Made by a program: the position numbers and the translations under genes
The notes under the pieces: generated by a model
Told to the model about the DNA's origin: nothing
Databases searched by the model: none
Seen by the model: the letters and a program-made list of their open reading frames with translations, nothing else
Source of the DNA: Candidatus Rhodoferax mariagerensis
GTDB lineage: Bacteria; Pseudomonadota; Gammaproteobacteria; Burkholderiales; Burkholderiaceae_C
NCBI GenBank assembly: GCA_016719055.1
Contig: JADKAW010000005.1
Location: 1-64,000 of the forward strand
Reading direction: 5' to 3'
Length of the DNA stretch: 64,000 bases
Part shown: positions 37,102 to 47,035 of the stretch, one piece after another
How the letters are laid out: every line of letters begins with the position of its first letter
How positions within the stretch are numbered: position 1 is the stretch's first letter

Positions 37102-40100
37102 ATGGCTCAAATCGCTACGCTTGTTGCTATCAACGGCACCGGTACTGTTTATGCGGTCAATAGTTTGGGCGAGCGCCGCACGCTCAAGGTTGGGGACTCC
37201 CTTGAAAAAGGCGAATCCATCGAGGCCACCGGTGGTGCCCGTGTCGAACTGCTGATGGCAGACGGCCAGGTGATGGACATCGCGCCCGGAAAGCTGGTGC
37301 TGCTTGACGACAACGTCACGCAATCAGACCAACGCCCCACCGCGCAAGAGGCCGCTGTTGCAGCGCCAGGCACCACCGAAGCGATTATTCAGGCACTTGA
37401 GCGCGGCACCGACCTAAACCAAGCCCTTGAAGCGACTGCGGCTGGTGTGGGTGGCGCTGCTGGTGGTGAAAATGGTGGCAACAGCTTTGTCGAACTGCTG
37501 CGCATTGCGGAAGGCGTTGACCCGCAGATATATAACTACAACTTCGTTCCGCCCAGCCCACTTGATACAGAGCGTGACCCCAACGCGTTGCCTATTGAGT
37601 TGATCACTCCGACACCGACACCGACTCCGACACCGACACCGACTCCGACACCGACTCCGACACCGACACCGACTCCGACACCGACACCGACACCGACTCC
37701 GACACCGACTCCGACACCGACTCCGACACCGACACCGACACCGACACCGACTCCGACTCCGACTCCGACTCCGACTCCGACTCCGACTCCGACTCCGACT
37801 CCGACTCCGACTCCGACTCCGACTCCGACTCCGCCCACACTTGGCGGATCAAGAGAAGTCGTTGAAGAAAGTTCACTCGACAAGTCGGATACTCCAAAAC
37901 AGGACGAAGGAACCCAATCGTCCTTGTTCAAAGATTCTGTGACAGGCACAATTCCCTTCACGCCCGGCTCAACCGGTGCTGACCGTCTTATTGTTGGCGG
38001 CGTGGATGTTACTGATGGCGGGACGGTGAATGGTGTGCATGGCAGGCTTGATGTCGTTCACCAACCAGATGGCCGTTACACCTATACCTACACCCTGACC
38101 GAAGATGTCAAGCACAATTTCCGCGAAGTTGATGGTGGTCAGAATAACCGCTTTGATGACGATATCATCCCTGACAAATTCAATGTGGCGGTGACCAATG
38201 GCGGTGCCGTAGTGGCCACCAGTACCGTTGATATCCTGATCCTGGATGATGGACCCCAAGTTGACAAGGTCTCAGAAATTACACCCCTGCGCACTGATGA
38301 CGGCGCTTTGATCGGTGGCAACACTGGGGGAAAAACAATCGACTTCGCTGAAGCGGACACGGTCTTTAAAGTGGTCTATGGTGCCGATGGCCCGGGCTTG
38401 ATTTATGACGATCGCATCGTTGAAAAACAGGCCGAGTTTGAGGGCAAGTCTTTTGCGTTTGGTGTTATCACCGGTGTTGACTCTGGGCTTAAAGACACTT
38501 TGACCGGCAAGCCAATTTTGCTGTATTCCAATGGCGCACAAGACCAGGTCGAAGGTCGTGTCGAAGGCGTTGCCATCCCTGCCTTTACGTTGACCGTGAA
38601 CAGCGGAACCGGGCAAATTGCGCTGATCCAAACTCGTGCCATTTTGCACGACACCCCGGCTGGGGTACCCGGTGACGGTGGCGCCGATGAAGTTCAAACC
38701 CTGCTGAGCCCAGGTTCGAACCTCTTAAAGGTCAACATTTTTGCCGTTGACGGTGATGAAGATGCCGCCATCGAGACGCTTGACCTGGGTGGGCGGATCG
38801 CCTTTGGTGACGACGTACCGCTGGTTCAACAAATCAAAGACGAAGAAGGCCTGGTCGACAAGAGACTGTCAGCGACGCTGGAAGAAGACTCTGCTGCCGG
38901 GGTGGCAGGTATAGGAAACGATGTCACCCTGGGTTCGCCCGAGGACGGGCTAAGCGCCACCACTGGCAACCAAAGCATGACCGGCATTGTGAACTGGGGC
39001 GCAGACAAGTTTGGTCGAGTGACCCAATTCAGCGTGGACGGTGGAGCCCCGGTGACTGTCGAAAAAGACAGTTCAGCCAAGGTGTATTTCGATGCCGACG
39101 GACATGTGCAAAACGGTAGCACAGGCGCAGCAGCGCAGATCGAAGTCAAGAGCGATGGTAGCTACACCGTCACGGTACTGGGTGCGATGAACCATGAAAC
39201 AGGCGGTGGTGAAAACTACCTGGCTTTACCAACGATCTCGATTGCCGGTGTGGACCGAGATGGCGACCCTGTGAGCGTGGGGCTGGACGTTGCGGTGCAA
39301 GATGATGTGCCAGTTGCTGTTTACGAAGGGCAGGGCGAAAGCCGAGCACCTATGGTCTTGTCCGCAATACTTGAAGAAGAGTCTGCGCTGAAAAATGGTG
39401 TCAAGATCGGCAAAGACGAGCGCAATGGAACAGACCTGAATGGTTCGACGGAGCTTGAAGCTACCACAGGCACTCAAGTCATGACTGGTGCCGTGAGCTG
39501 GGGCGCAGATGGTTTTGGCAAGGTCACCGGCGTCACTTTTGGTGGAACCACGATTGCTGTGAATGTAAATACTGGCGGCAAGGTGTACTTTGATGCTGCC
39601 GGCAAAGCGCAAGCCAGCGAAGCCGGATCAGCCGCCGTTTTGGAAGTCAAATCCAACGGGCAATACACACTGACTGTGACAGGCGCGATGAACCACTCTG
39701 CAGGTGGCATCGTGACACAGGGTGAAGACTTTATGAAATTGACAACTGTCACCATTCTGGGACAGGATAAGGATGGTGACCCCATCGGCGTTGATCTTGC
39801 TACCCAAGTCAAGGATGACATCCCAACCATCGCAGCCGATCAACAATACGAAGCCAAGCTTGAAACCACCGATGGTGGTCTGACAGGTGGCAACCTGGGC
39901 GGTGCTGTGATTGACAGCGACAACTATGGCGCGAGCACGGAAAAAGGCCTGGCCTTCCAGGTCAGCTTTGGTGCAGACGGCGGCAAGATGAAGGTCGTTG
40001 GTGAAGGTGACGAGACCACACGCGTCGAAGACGGCATGCGTTATGGGCTGAAATTCACGGAAGGTGCAGACAGTGGCTTGCGTGCCACGCTGACCGACAG

Positions 40101-41415
40101 CGCCATCAGCTTGCACGCTGGCGTGGACGGCTTGGTTGAAGGGCGCGATGAAGAAGGCAACGTGATCTTCACGCTCAAAGTGGACGAATCGGGTGTTGTC
40201 ACGCTGACCCAAAAAGGTGCGATCCAGCACGCTGTACCCAACGACGCAAGCACTCTCGACGAATTCCAGTCACTGGGCACTGGTGCTATCAGTGTGGTAG
40301 CCACCGCCACAGACGGAGACTTGGACAATGCTACAGACAGCTTTGATCTGGGTGGACGGATTGTGTTTGGTGACGACATCCCAACCATCGCAGCCGATCA
40401 ACAATACGAAGCCAAGCTTGAAACCACCGATGGTGGTCTGACAGGTGGCAACCTGGGCGGTGCTGTGATTGACAGCGACAACTATGGTGCGAGCACGGAA
40501 AAAGGCCTGGCCTTCCAGGTCAGCTTTGGTGCAGACGGCGGCAAGATGAAGGTCGTTGGTGAAGGTGACGAGACCACACGCGTCGAAGACGGCATGCGTT
40601 ATGGGCTGAAATTCACGGAAGGTGCAGACAGTGGCTTGCGTGCCACGCTGACCGACAGCGCCATCAGCTTGCACGCTGGCGTGGACGGCTTAGTTGAAGG
40701 GCGCGATGAAGAAGGCAACGTGATCTTCACGCTCAAAGTGGACGAATCGGGTGTTGTCACACTGACCCAAAAAGGTGCGATCCAGCACGCTGTACCCAAC
40801 GACGCAAGCACTCTCGACGAATTCCAGTCACTGGGCGCTGGTGCTATCAGTGTGGTAGCCACCGCCACAGACGGAGACTTGGACAATGCTACAGACAGCT
40901 TTGATCTGGGTGGACGGATTGTGTTTGGTGACGACATCCCAACCATCGCAGCCGATCAACAATACGAAGCCAAGCTTGAAACCACCGATGGTGGTCTGAC
41001 AGGTGGTAATCTGGGTGGTGCTCTAACCGCCAGAGAGAACTACGGCGCGAGCACGGAAAAAGGTTTGGCATTCCAGGTCAGCTTTGGTGCAGACGGCGGC
41101 AAGATGAAGGTCGTTGGTGAAGGTGACGAGACCACACGCGTCGAAGACGGCATGCGTTATGGGCTGAAATTCACGGAAGGTGCAGACAGTGGCTTGCGTG
41201 CCACGCTGACCGACAGCGCCATCAGCTTGCACGCTGGCGTGGACGGCTTGGTTGAAGGGCGCGATGAAGAAGGCAACGTGATCTTCACGCTCAAAGTGGA
41301 CGAATCGGGTGTTGTCACACTGACCCAAAAGGTGCGATCCAGCACGCTGTACCCAACGAAGCAAGCACTCTCGACGAATTCCAGTCACTGGGCACTGGTG
41401 CTATCAGTGTGGTAG
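37102..41415 (+). CDS. lapA: LapA-type giant adhesin, N-terminal part (frame broken at about 41330)
   Basis: The ATG at 37102 has GGAG six bases upstream; an ORF extension to 37054 is not needed. Residues 1-80 form the retention module (ATLVAINGTGTVYAVNSLGE, VELLMADGQVMDIAPGKLVL). Residues 112-115 are TAAG, the di-alanine site cut by LapG. A Pro-Thr linker of 37 PT units spans 170-243. Then come T1SS-143/VCBS-like and DUF5801-like repeat domains, each ending in a DD(I/V)PxIA-like motif. Three near-identical copies of 186 residues begin at 39823. In the third copy CCCAAAAAGG reads CCCAAAAGG (near 41325-41332), so translation leaves the adhesin frame and stops at 41415. The rest of the adhesin continues in the frame of the next entry. 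Confidence 0.9.
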   Translation: MAQIATLVAINGTGTVYAVNSLGERRTLKVGDSLEKGESIEATGGARVELLMADGQVMDIAPGKLVLLDDNVTQSDQRPTAQEAAVAAPGTTEAIIQALERGTDLNQALEATAAGVGGAAGGENGGNSFVELLRIAEGVDPQIYNYNFVPPSPLDTERDPNALPIELITPTPTPTPTPTPTPTPTPTPTPTPTPTPTPTPTPTPTPTPTPTPTPTPTPTPTPTPTPTPTPTPTPTPTPTPTPTPPTLGGSREVVEESSLDKSDTPKQDEGTQSSLFKDSVTGTIPFTPGSTGADRLIVGGVDVTDGGTVNGVHGRLDVVHQPDGRYTYTYTLTEDVKHNFREVDGGQNNRFDDDIIPDKFNVAVTNGGAVVATSTVDILILDDGPQVDKVSEITPLRTDDGALIGGNTGGKTIDFAEADTVFKVVYGADGPGLIYDDRIVEKQAEFEGKSFAFGVITGVDSGLKDTLTGKPILLYSNGAQDQVEGRVEGVAIPAFTLTVNSGTGQIALIQTRAILHDTPAGVPGDGGADEVQTLLSPGSNLLKVNIFAVDGDEDAAIETLDLGGRIAFGDDVPLVQQIKDEEGLVDKRLSATLEEDSAAGVAGIGNDVTLGSPEDGLSATTGNQSMTGIVNWGADKFGRVTQFSVDGGAPVTVEKDSSAKVYFDADGHVQNGSTGAAAQIEVKSDGSYTVTVLGAMNHETGGGENYLALPTISIAGVDRDGDPVSVGLDVAVQDDVPVAVYEGQGESRAPMVLSAILEEESALKNGVKIGKDERNGTDLNGSTELEATTGTQVMTGAVSWGADGFGKVTGVTFGGTTIAVNVNTGGKVYFDAAGKAQASEAGSAAVLEVKSNGQYTLTVTGAMNHSAGGIVTQGEDFMKLTTVTILGQDKDGDPIGVDLATQVKDDIPTIAADQQYEAKLETTDGGLTGGNLGGAVIDSDNYGASTEKGLAFQVSFGADGGKMKVVGEGDETTRVEDGMRYGLKFTEGADSGLRATLTDSAISLHAGVDGLVEGRDEEGNVIFTLKVDESGVVTLTQKGAIQHAVPNDASTLDEFQSLGTGAISVVATATDGDLDNATDSFDLGGRIVFGDDIPTIAADQQYEAKLETTDGGLTGGNLGGAVIDSDNYGASTEKGLAFQVSFGADGGKMKVVGEGDETTRVEDGMRYGLKFTEGADSGLRATLTDSAISLHAGVDGLVEGRDEEGNVIFTLKVDESGVVTLTQKGAIQHAVPNDASTLDEFQSLGAGAISVVATATDGDLDNATDSFDLGGRIVFGDDIPTIAADQQYEAKLETTDGGLTGGNLGGALTARENYGASTEKGLAFQVSFGADGGKMKVVGEGDETTRVEDGMRYGLKFTEGADSGLRATLTDSAISLHAGVDGLVEGRDEEGNVIFTLKVDESGVVTLTQKVRSSTLYPTKQALSTNSSHWALVLSVW
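37609..37830 (+). repeat. Hexanucleotide array, 37 units of CCGACA/CCGACT (Pro-Thr linker)
   Basis: 222 bp of uninterrupted 6-bp units, each encoding Pro-Thr. The left part mixes CCGACA and CCGACT; the right part (from about 37755) is almost pure CCGACT. The array lies between the retention module and the repeat domains and can gain or lose units without a frameshift. Confidence 0.95.
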
Positions 41416-42053
41416 CCACCGCCACAGACGGAGACTTGGACAATGCTACAGACAGCTTTGATCTGGGTGGGCGGATTGTGTTTGGTGACGACATCCCAAC
41501 CATCGCAGCCGATCAACAATACGAAGCCAAGCTTGAAACCACCGATGGTGGTCTGACAGGTGGCAACCTGGGCGGTGCTGTGATTGACAGCGACAACTAT
41601 GGTGCGAGCACGGAAAAAGGCCTGGCCTTCCAGGTCAGATTTGGTGCAGACGGCGGCAAGATGAAGGTCGTTGGTGAAGGTGACGAGACCACACGCGTCG
41701 AAGACGGCATGCGTTATGGGCTGAAATTCACGGAAGGTGCAGACAGTGGCTTGCGTGCCACGCTGACCGACAGCGCCATCAGCTTGCACGCTGGCGTGGA
41801 CGGCTTGGTTGAAGGGCGCGATGAAGAAGGCAACGTGATCTTCACGCTCAAAGTGGACGAATCGGGTGTTGTCACGCTGACCCAAAAAGGTGCGATCCAG
41901 CACGCTGCACCCAACGACGCAAGCACTCTCGACGAATTCCAGTCACTGGCCGCTGGTGCTATCAGTGTGGTAGCTACCGCCACAGACGGAGACATGGACA
42001 CAGCCAAAGACAGCTTTGATCTGGGTGGGCGGATTGTGTTTGGTGACGATGTA
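39823..42053 (+). repeat. Four tandem 558-bp repeats in the adhesin gene
   Basis: Copies start at 39823, 40381, 40939 and 41496. The first two spacings are exactly 558 bp and the third is 557. Copies 1 and 2 differ at only a few positions. Copy 3 has a changed stretch (GCTCTAACCGCCAGAGAG instead of GCTGTGATTGACAGCGAC) and the missing base. Copy 4 diverges at its 3' end. Each encodes one bacterial adhesin repeat domain of 186 residues. Confidence 0.95.
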
Positions 42054-45000
42054 CCTGAAATCGTTGGTGAACCCACTCTGCCAACGCAAGAGGTGCCAGT
42101 GGCCTTTACCATCGCTTTCAATGGCAGCGAAGCCGGCTACCAGAACAGCTTTGGTTTTTATGTGAAGGATGCCAACGGGAACCCCGTCGAAGGCGTTGCG
42201 CTTTTTGACAATGTCAAGGACAACGACGCCAGCGGAACCCATTCGGTGACTGTGAACGGACTACAGTTCAATATTGTTGCTACCTTAGATAAAAAGGGCT
42301 ACACCGTTGAATTGCCGGATGGCGTGACGCCTGACCAGGTGGGCTTCTTCATCATCCCGAATGGCAATGCTGTGAATACCTCCGATGGTGATACCAAACT
42401 TGGCAATGTTGAGCCAGTTACGTTCTCAGGCAGCGGCACCAACTGGACTGTTGTATCCAAGGATGGAGGCAACCTTACTGGCACGGGCAACAAAGTGTAT
42501 TTTGACAACCAGACACTCAATGCTGATTCGTGGGTGCACGTGCAGGAAACCGGTGCTGGCGCTGCTGGCAAGAATGCCAGCGGCAACTTCCATTGGGAAG
42601 ACCTGGTGGATTCTGGTGGTTCGGCAGACCGCGACTATAACGATGTGCGCCTGACGCTGAGCTGGAATGTCGAAGGTAACAAGGACGATGGCTTTTTGAC
42701 CACGCGCGATAGCACCAAGGGCGACTATTCAAGTGCCAACCCAGATGCATCCGACAACGATGCAGCCCAGAATGCGCTGAGCATTAACCTGTTGGTGAAT
42801 TTTGGGGCAGACGGAAAAGGAAGCGTTAATCCAACAGATTACTCGTTGCAACTGGGTGATCCCTTGGGTGTTACAGGGCTGAAAGACTCTGCAACCAACA
42901 CGGCGATCAAGCTGGTTCAAAACCCTGACGGTTCAATCACTGGCGTAGTGGATGGCGGGACGGCGAATGGTGAAACCGTGTTCAAGCTTACCCTGGATGA
43001 AGATGGCACGGTCACCTTGAAACAAGAGCGTGCGATAGAACACGACACCAACAACCCGCATGAGTTTGAACTGCTCGGGTCTGGCAAGGTATTCCTTGGC
43101 TTGAAGATCACCGATGGCGATGGTGACACGGCTCAAACGTCTGACGCTCAACGCATCGACATAGGCCGTCTGGTAGCTTTCCAGGATGACGGTCCAGTGG
43201 CAATGGACGACCAGCTTTCCTCCGCTCCGATTGCCGTTGCTGTGGGTGGCCCAACCATTGTGGGTGGCGCAATTTCCGGTGGCACTACAGTCACTGGCAA
43301 ACTGCTTATCAACGATGAGTTTGAGGGCAAAGATGACGGTAGTAAAGGACAAGCAGTCACTTGGCTGCGCGCGGGCGGAGAAGTGGCAGATAGCAACTAC
43401 AACGCGCCTGATAAGACCGACACTTTCACAGCCACCAATGGTCTGGGCACATTGGCTGTGGAAAAGAATGGTGATGCCACCTATACCGTGACTGACAGCA
43501 CCCTGATGGCGATTGACGGTAACAAGACCGACACCTTCTCTTACCAGATGAAGGATGCTGATGGAGACTCCGATATCGGGCAGGTGACCGTAGCACTCAA
43601 AGGTGTCAATGACGCGCCCGAGTTTGTCACCGGCCGAGATGAGACGGCGCAGACCTGGTGGGACAAGGACCGTGATGGCAAGGTGGACACTGTTGATGAT
43701 ACAAAGACCACGACGACCAACGAGGACGAGACTGGCAAGTTCTCTGCCAAGAGTGAAGATGCCATCAGCCTGAAAGTGGTTGAGGACGACCTGGCCACTG
43801 GCAATACTGATAACGATGGCGGAACCAAAACCAACGCCGCAAACTTTGGTGTCGCTGATCCTGATGCGGCCCAAACGCCTAACGTCAAGTTTGTGCTTGA
43901 AGGCAATGGACCTGCGGTCACGTCGGGTGGCAAGACGGTCAATTGGTCATTGGGTGCCAGTGGCGACAAGATCATTGGTACGGTCGATGGTGGCGAGACC
44001 AAAGTCATGGAAGTCAAGTTGACCGGCGACTATGAAAGTGGTTACACAACTGCCGTAACCTTGACGGGCCCGGTTGACCACGGCACGCTGGTGAATGGTG
44101 TTTGGACACCTACCATGCAGGGTGATGGTGATCAAGACGTTAAAACGCTTGCCTTCAAGGCAGTCACTAGCGATCCTTCCAACCCAGCCCTGAGCGACAC
44201 GCTGAATATTAGCGTCGAAATTGAAGACGATGCCGCTGAGGCGAAGGGTGCTCAGAACACGGTCATTGCCAACCAGGTTGGCGTGAGTGCGGTAGCCAGT
44301 TTAGGTATTGACTACGGTGCTGATGGTTTTGGAGACGGTGCGCTCACAGCCACGTCGATGAAACCATCGGATCCCATCAGCTATGTTATGGGTGTAGCCA
44401 GCAACGGCGACTCGTTTAACGTTACTTCTGGCGCGACAAAACTGATATACCAAACCTCGGCGGATGGCAGTATCAGTGCAGTCAAAGAGGGCACAAAAGA
44501 GGTTGTGTTCACAATTGCTCTCAATGCCGATGGCAAAGCTTACACAACAACGATGCTGGGTCAGGTGGATGCCTATACGGTGACTTCGCTGCCGGTAACA
44601 GAAACTGTTGTCGCTGCTGGGGCCTTGGATGGCTTCAAGACTCAAAAAGATACCCTTACGTTCACAACCGAGAATGCAACCACCTCAGGCGGAAATGCCA
44701 ACACTTTGATCTTGACAGCGACAGATCCCACTTCAAATGTTGACCTGACGTTGACTTTGACGGGCAGCACCGATGGTTCACAGGCAACTGTCAATTACTC
44801 GACGCAGCGCATTGGTGTTGGAACTAGCAACGCCATTGATGTGGATGACACGTTGAATCTCGTTGTGTCTTCGTCAACGCCTGGTGTCACCATCAATAGC
44901 ATTGGCGTCCTGACTGACTCGCTGGATGGCGCTGATGGTAATAAGCCGGCTGAGGTTGCTGTGGCAACGATGTCAAATGGCGGTACAGAAGTGGGTCAAT

Positions 45001-46667
45001 CCACAATAGATGGGACAGGTAATGGTGCTTCGTCAGATGAAAGTTGGACGGTCTCCGACGCAATAAATGCTCCAACGGGCCAAACGTTCAACAAAGTCGC
45101 ATTCACAGTGCAAGACAGCCCCGAGATGACCGGAGAAGACTACGGCATTCTCTTGGATAACACCAAGGGCATCACGGTAGATTACAACTACGGTCTTCCG
45201 ATCGAGACCACAACGAGCACAACGACGACGACCACCACCACGACGGCCTACGATTTTTCGATTTCGATGACGTTTACTGGAACTGATGGTGATGGCGACA
45301 AGGTTGAGACGGCTTTTAGTGTCACGATTGATGCCAACAAAGATGGCGTGATGAACGCGCTTGATACCGGTACAGCAAGCACGGTTGTGACTAAAACAGT
45401 CACAAGCACTTCAACAACGACGCTGGTCACATCGACAGATGCCAACTTTTTGCCAACTGACCATGTTTTGAAAGATGGCGTGGAAGTCGTGCCTGGTACG
45501 CCAGTGACGACGGTTGAAGCAGGCACAGTCAGTACCAGTGTTGCAGGTTCAAAGGTGACGGAATCGACAGACAGCGACGTGCTGGTTGGAGGAAGCGGCA
45601 ACGACACCTTGGTTGGTGGATCGGGCAAGGACATCTTGGTTGGTGGCGGCGGTGCTGACAATCTGAATGGAGGCGCTGGTACAGACACAGCCTCTTACGC
45701 AAGTTCCACCGACGCCGTGGTTGTCGACCTGACCAAGGAAACCCAGGACGCTGGCAGTGGCGACGCCACAGGAGACAAATTGTTATCCATTGAAAATGTT
45801 GTGGGTGGTGCAGGTAACGACGTTTTCACCGGCAACTCTGAAGACAATGTGCTTGACGGTGGCGCTGGCAGTGACACGCTGAAGGGTGAAGGTGGCAACG
45901 ACACCCTGATTGGCGGCGGCGGCGATGACACCATCCAAGGCGGCACTGGGACAGACACAGTGTCTTTTGCCGGCCAGACTGACGCGGTGACGGTTGTATT
46001 GAAAGATGACCCAGAAAATGGCACAGCCAGCAGCGCCGCAACAGGCACTGACACGCTTATCGGCATTGAAAATGTGGTGGGTGGTGCAGGTAACGATGTC
46101 ATCACAGGCAACTCTGAAGACAATGTGCTTGACGGTGCAGCTGGCAGCGATACGCTGAAGGGTGAAGGTGGTAGCGACACCCTGATCGGCGGCAGCGGCA
46201 GTGACACCTTGACCGGTGGCGATGGCGACGACACGCTGGTTGGCGGCGATGGCGACGACACGCTGATTGGTGGCAGCGGTAGCGACACGTTGACAGGAGA
46301 CACATTCACAGACGGCGCATTAACAGGTGGCGAAGGCAACGACATCATCGAGATCAATCTTGCCGACAGCACCAGCCCAACGGGTGATGTTGACGTGGTC
46401 ACTGATCTCAATCCAGGCGATCAGATCGTCTTGAACGATTTGTTGCCCGCTGTGGGAGATGATGTTGAAGACCTCACGAGTCTTCTGCCTACGGGTCCTT
46501 CTGATAGCAGCACAACGGTTGAGGTTGATCGCAACGGCTCTACCGACGGTGTCGAGGTCACACAAGAGGTGGTAGTTCAAGACGTAACGCCAGCTGAATT
46601 GGCGGTTGATATTGAATTGCCAGGTGTGGTCACAATCGAGATCAAAGACACCACGCCACCGGTGTAA
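41409..46667 (+). CDS. lapA: LapA-type giant adhesin, C-terminal part
   Basis: Continues the adhesin after the frame break (about 1,750 residues). It holds the end of copy 3 and all of copy 4 of the 186-residue repeat. A DUF4114-like domain follows (about 42370-42660, HVQETGAGAAGKNASG, DLVDSGGSADRDYNDVRLTL). Further VCBS/DUF5801-like domains and a Thr-rich stretch (45214-45250) come next. RTX nonapeptides with GGxGxDxLxGG lie at about 45585-46300 (DTLVGGSGKDILVGGGGADN). The end has the pattern of type I secretion targets (VVTDLNPGDQIVLNDLLPAV). Calcium-loaded RTX repeats and the C-terminus would direct export by LapB/LapC. Joined to the first part, the adhesin is about 3,190 residues. The apparent start at 41409 is only the first in-frame codon. 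Confidence 0.9.
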   Translation: MVATATDGDLDNATDSFDLGGRIVFGDDIPTIAADQQYEAKLETTDGGLTGGNLGGAVIDSDNYGASTEKGLAFQVRFGADGGKMKVVGEGDETTRVEDGMRYGLKFTEGADSGLRATLTDSAISLHAGVDGLVEGRDEEGNVIFTLKVDESGVVTLTQKGAIQHAAPNDASTLDEFQSLAAGAISVVATATDGDMDTAKDSFDLGGRIVFGDDVPEIVGEPTLPTQEVPVAFTIAFNGSEAGYQNSFGFYVKDANGNPVEGVALFDNVKDNDASGTHSVTVNGLQFNIVATLDKKGYTVELPDGVTPDQVGFFIIPNGNAVNTSDGDTKLGNVEPVTFSGSGTNWTVVSKDGGNLTGTGNKVYFDNQTLNADSWVHVQETGAGAAGKNASGNFHWEDLVDSGGSADRDYNDVRLTLSWNVEGNKDDGFLTTRDSTKGDYSSANPDASDNDAAQNALSINLLVNFGADGKGSVNPTDYSLQLGDPLGVTGLKDSATNTAIKLVQNPDGSITGVVDGGTANGETVFKLTLDEDGTVTLKQERAIEHDTNNPHEFELLGSGKVFLGLKITDGDGDTAQTSDAQRIDIGRLVAFQDDGPVAMDDQLSSAPIAVAVGGPTIVGGAISGGTTVTGKLLINDEFEGKDDGSKGQAVTWLRAGGEVADSNYNAPDKTDTFTATNGLGTLAVEKNGDATYTVTDSTLMAIDGNKTDTFSYQMKDADGDSDIGQVTVALKGVNDAPEFVTGRDETAQTWWDKDRDGKVDTVDDTKTTTTNEDETGKFSAKSEDAISLKVVEDDLATGNTDNDGGTKTNAANFGVADPDAAQTPNVKFVLEGNGPAVTSGGKTVNWSLGASGDKIIGTVDGGETKVMEVKLTGDYESGYTTAVTLTGPVDHGTLVNGVWTPTMQGDGDQDVKTLAFKAVTSDPSNPALSDTLNISVEIEDDAAEAKGAQNTVIANQVGVSAVASLGIDYGADGFGDGALTATSMKPSDPISYVMGVASNGDSFNVTSGATKLIYQTSADGSISAVKEGTKEVVFTIALNADGKAYTTTMLGQVDAYTVTSLPVTETVVAAGALDGFKTQKDTLTFTTENATTSGGNANTLILTATDPTSNVDLTLTLTGSTDGSQATVNYSTQRIGVGTSNAIDVDDTLNLVVSSSTPGVTINSIGVLTDSLDGADGNKPAEVAVATMSNGGTEVGQSTIDGTGNGASSDESWTVSDAINAPTGQTFNKVAFTVQDSPEMTGEDYGILLDNTKGITVDYNYGLPIETTTSTTTTTTTTTAYDFSISMTFTGTDGDGDKVETAFSVTIDANKDGVMNALDTGTASTVVTKTVTSTSTTTLVTSTDANFLPTDHVLKDGVEVVPGTPVTTVEAGTVSTSVAGSKVTESTDSDVLVGGSGNDTLVGGSGKDILVGGGGADNLNGGAGTDTASYASSTDAVVVDLTKETQDAGSGDATGDKLLSIENVVGGAGNDVFTGNSEDNVLDGGAGSDTLKGEGGNDTLIGGGGDDTIQGGTGTDTVSFAGQTDAVTVVLKDDPENGTASSAATGTDTLIGIENVVGGAGNDVITGNSEDNVLDGAAGSDTLKGEGGSDTLIGGSGSDTLTGGDGDDTLVGGDGDDTLIGGSGSDTLTGDTFTDGALTGGEGNDIIEINLADSTSPTGDVDVVTDLNPGDQIVLNDLLPAVGDDVEDLTSLLPTGPSDSSTTVEVDRNGSTDGVEVTQEVVVQDVTPAELAVDIELPGVVTIEIKDTTPPV

Positions 46668-46713
46668 AGCCAAGCAGGTTCACCCAGCCGCCTCGCGCGG
46701 CGGGTAATCATCC

Positions 46714-46747
46714 AAAAAGCCATCAGCACAAAACTGATGGCTTTTTG
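46714..46747 (+). terminator. Intrinsic terminator after the adhesin gene
   Basis: AAAAAGCCATCAG and CTGATGGCTTTTT form a 13-bp stem with a 7-base loop, ending in a T-run on the plus strand. It is symmetrical and could also work on the minus strand. It lies 47 bp after the adhesin stop. Confidence 0.9.
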
Positions 46748-46855
46748 CCGCCAACTCATCCGATGACCACACCACGGCAGCAGTTCAACGGCGCTGCGGG
46801 TGTCGCCAGCCGGTGAATGATGCAGCTGCACGCAAGCCAGATGTGCGATTGACGA

Positions 46856-46987
46856 CTGCGGCATGGCGCCGCGAAGGGGACCGCAGTCTTGGACAATGGT
46901 GCGTGCATCGTCATAACCGGCTTCACGCTGGCGCTGGTAGATTTTCTGAGCGTTATAGGGATGGAGATCGAGCCAACGCAACATCAA
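46856..46987 (-). pseudogene. Possible remnant of an IS21-family transposase (IstA)
   Basis: A minus-strand segment reads LDLHPYNAQKIYQRQ then REAGYDDARTIVQDCGPLR, which resembles the IstA stretch with LxPYxxxI...REAGYTGGYTIVKDYVRPLR. There is no start, no DDE motif and no second gene, so only a fossil remains. It lies in the 370-bp gap between the adhesin terminator and the malonyl-CoA decarboxylase gene. The resemblance is partial. Confidence 0.35.
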
Positions 46988-47035
46988 ATTCGTGAAACAA
47001 TGATTTGACGACACTCTTTCAGACAGACAACCGAT

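Noticed and set aside
37609..37830. CRISPR or satellite of non-coding type
   Set aside because: The 6-bp units have no spacers and lie in frame in the adhesin as Pro-Thr.
37536..37961. Minus-strand ORFs made of Gly-Val or Ser-Glu repeats
   Set aside because: They are antisense readings of the hexanucleotide Pro-Thr array in the adhesin gene.
39823..42053. CRISPR-like array
   Set aside because: The units are 558 bp, coding and directly abutting, with no short repeat/spacer structure.
40041..42121. Repeated minus-strand ORFs in the adhesin repeats
   Set aside because: They are antisense frames copied with each 558-bp repeat.
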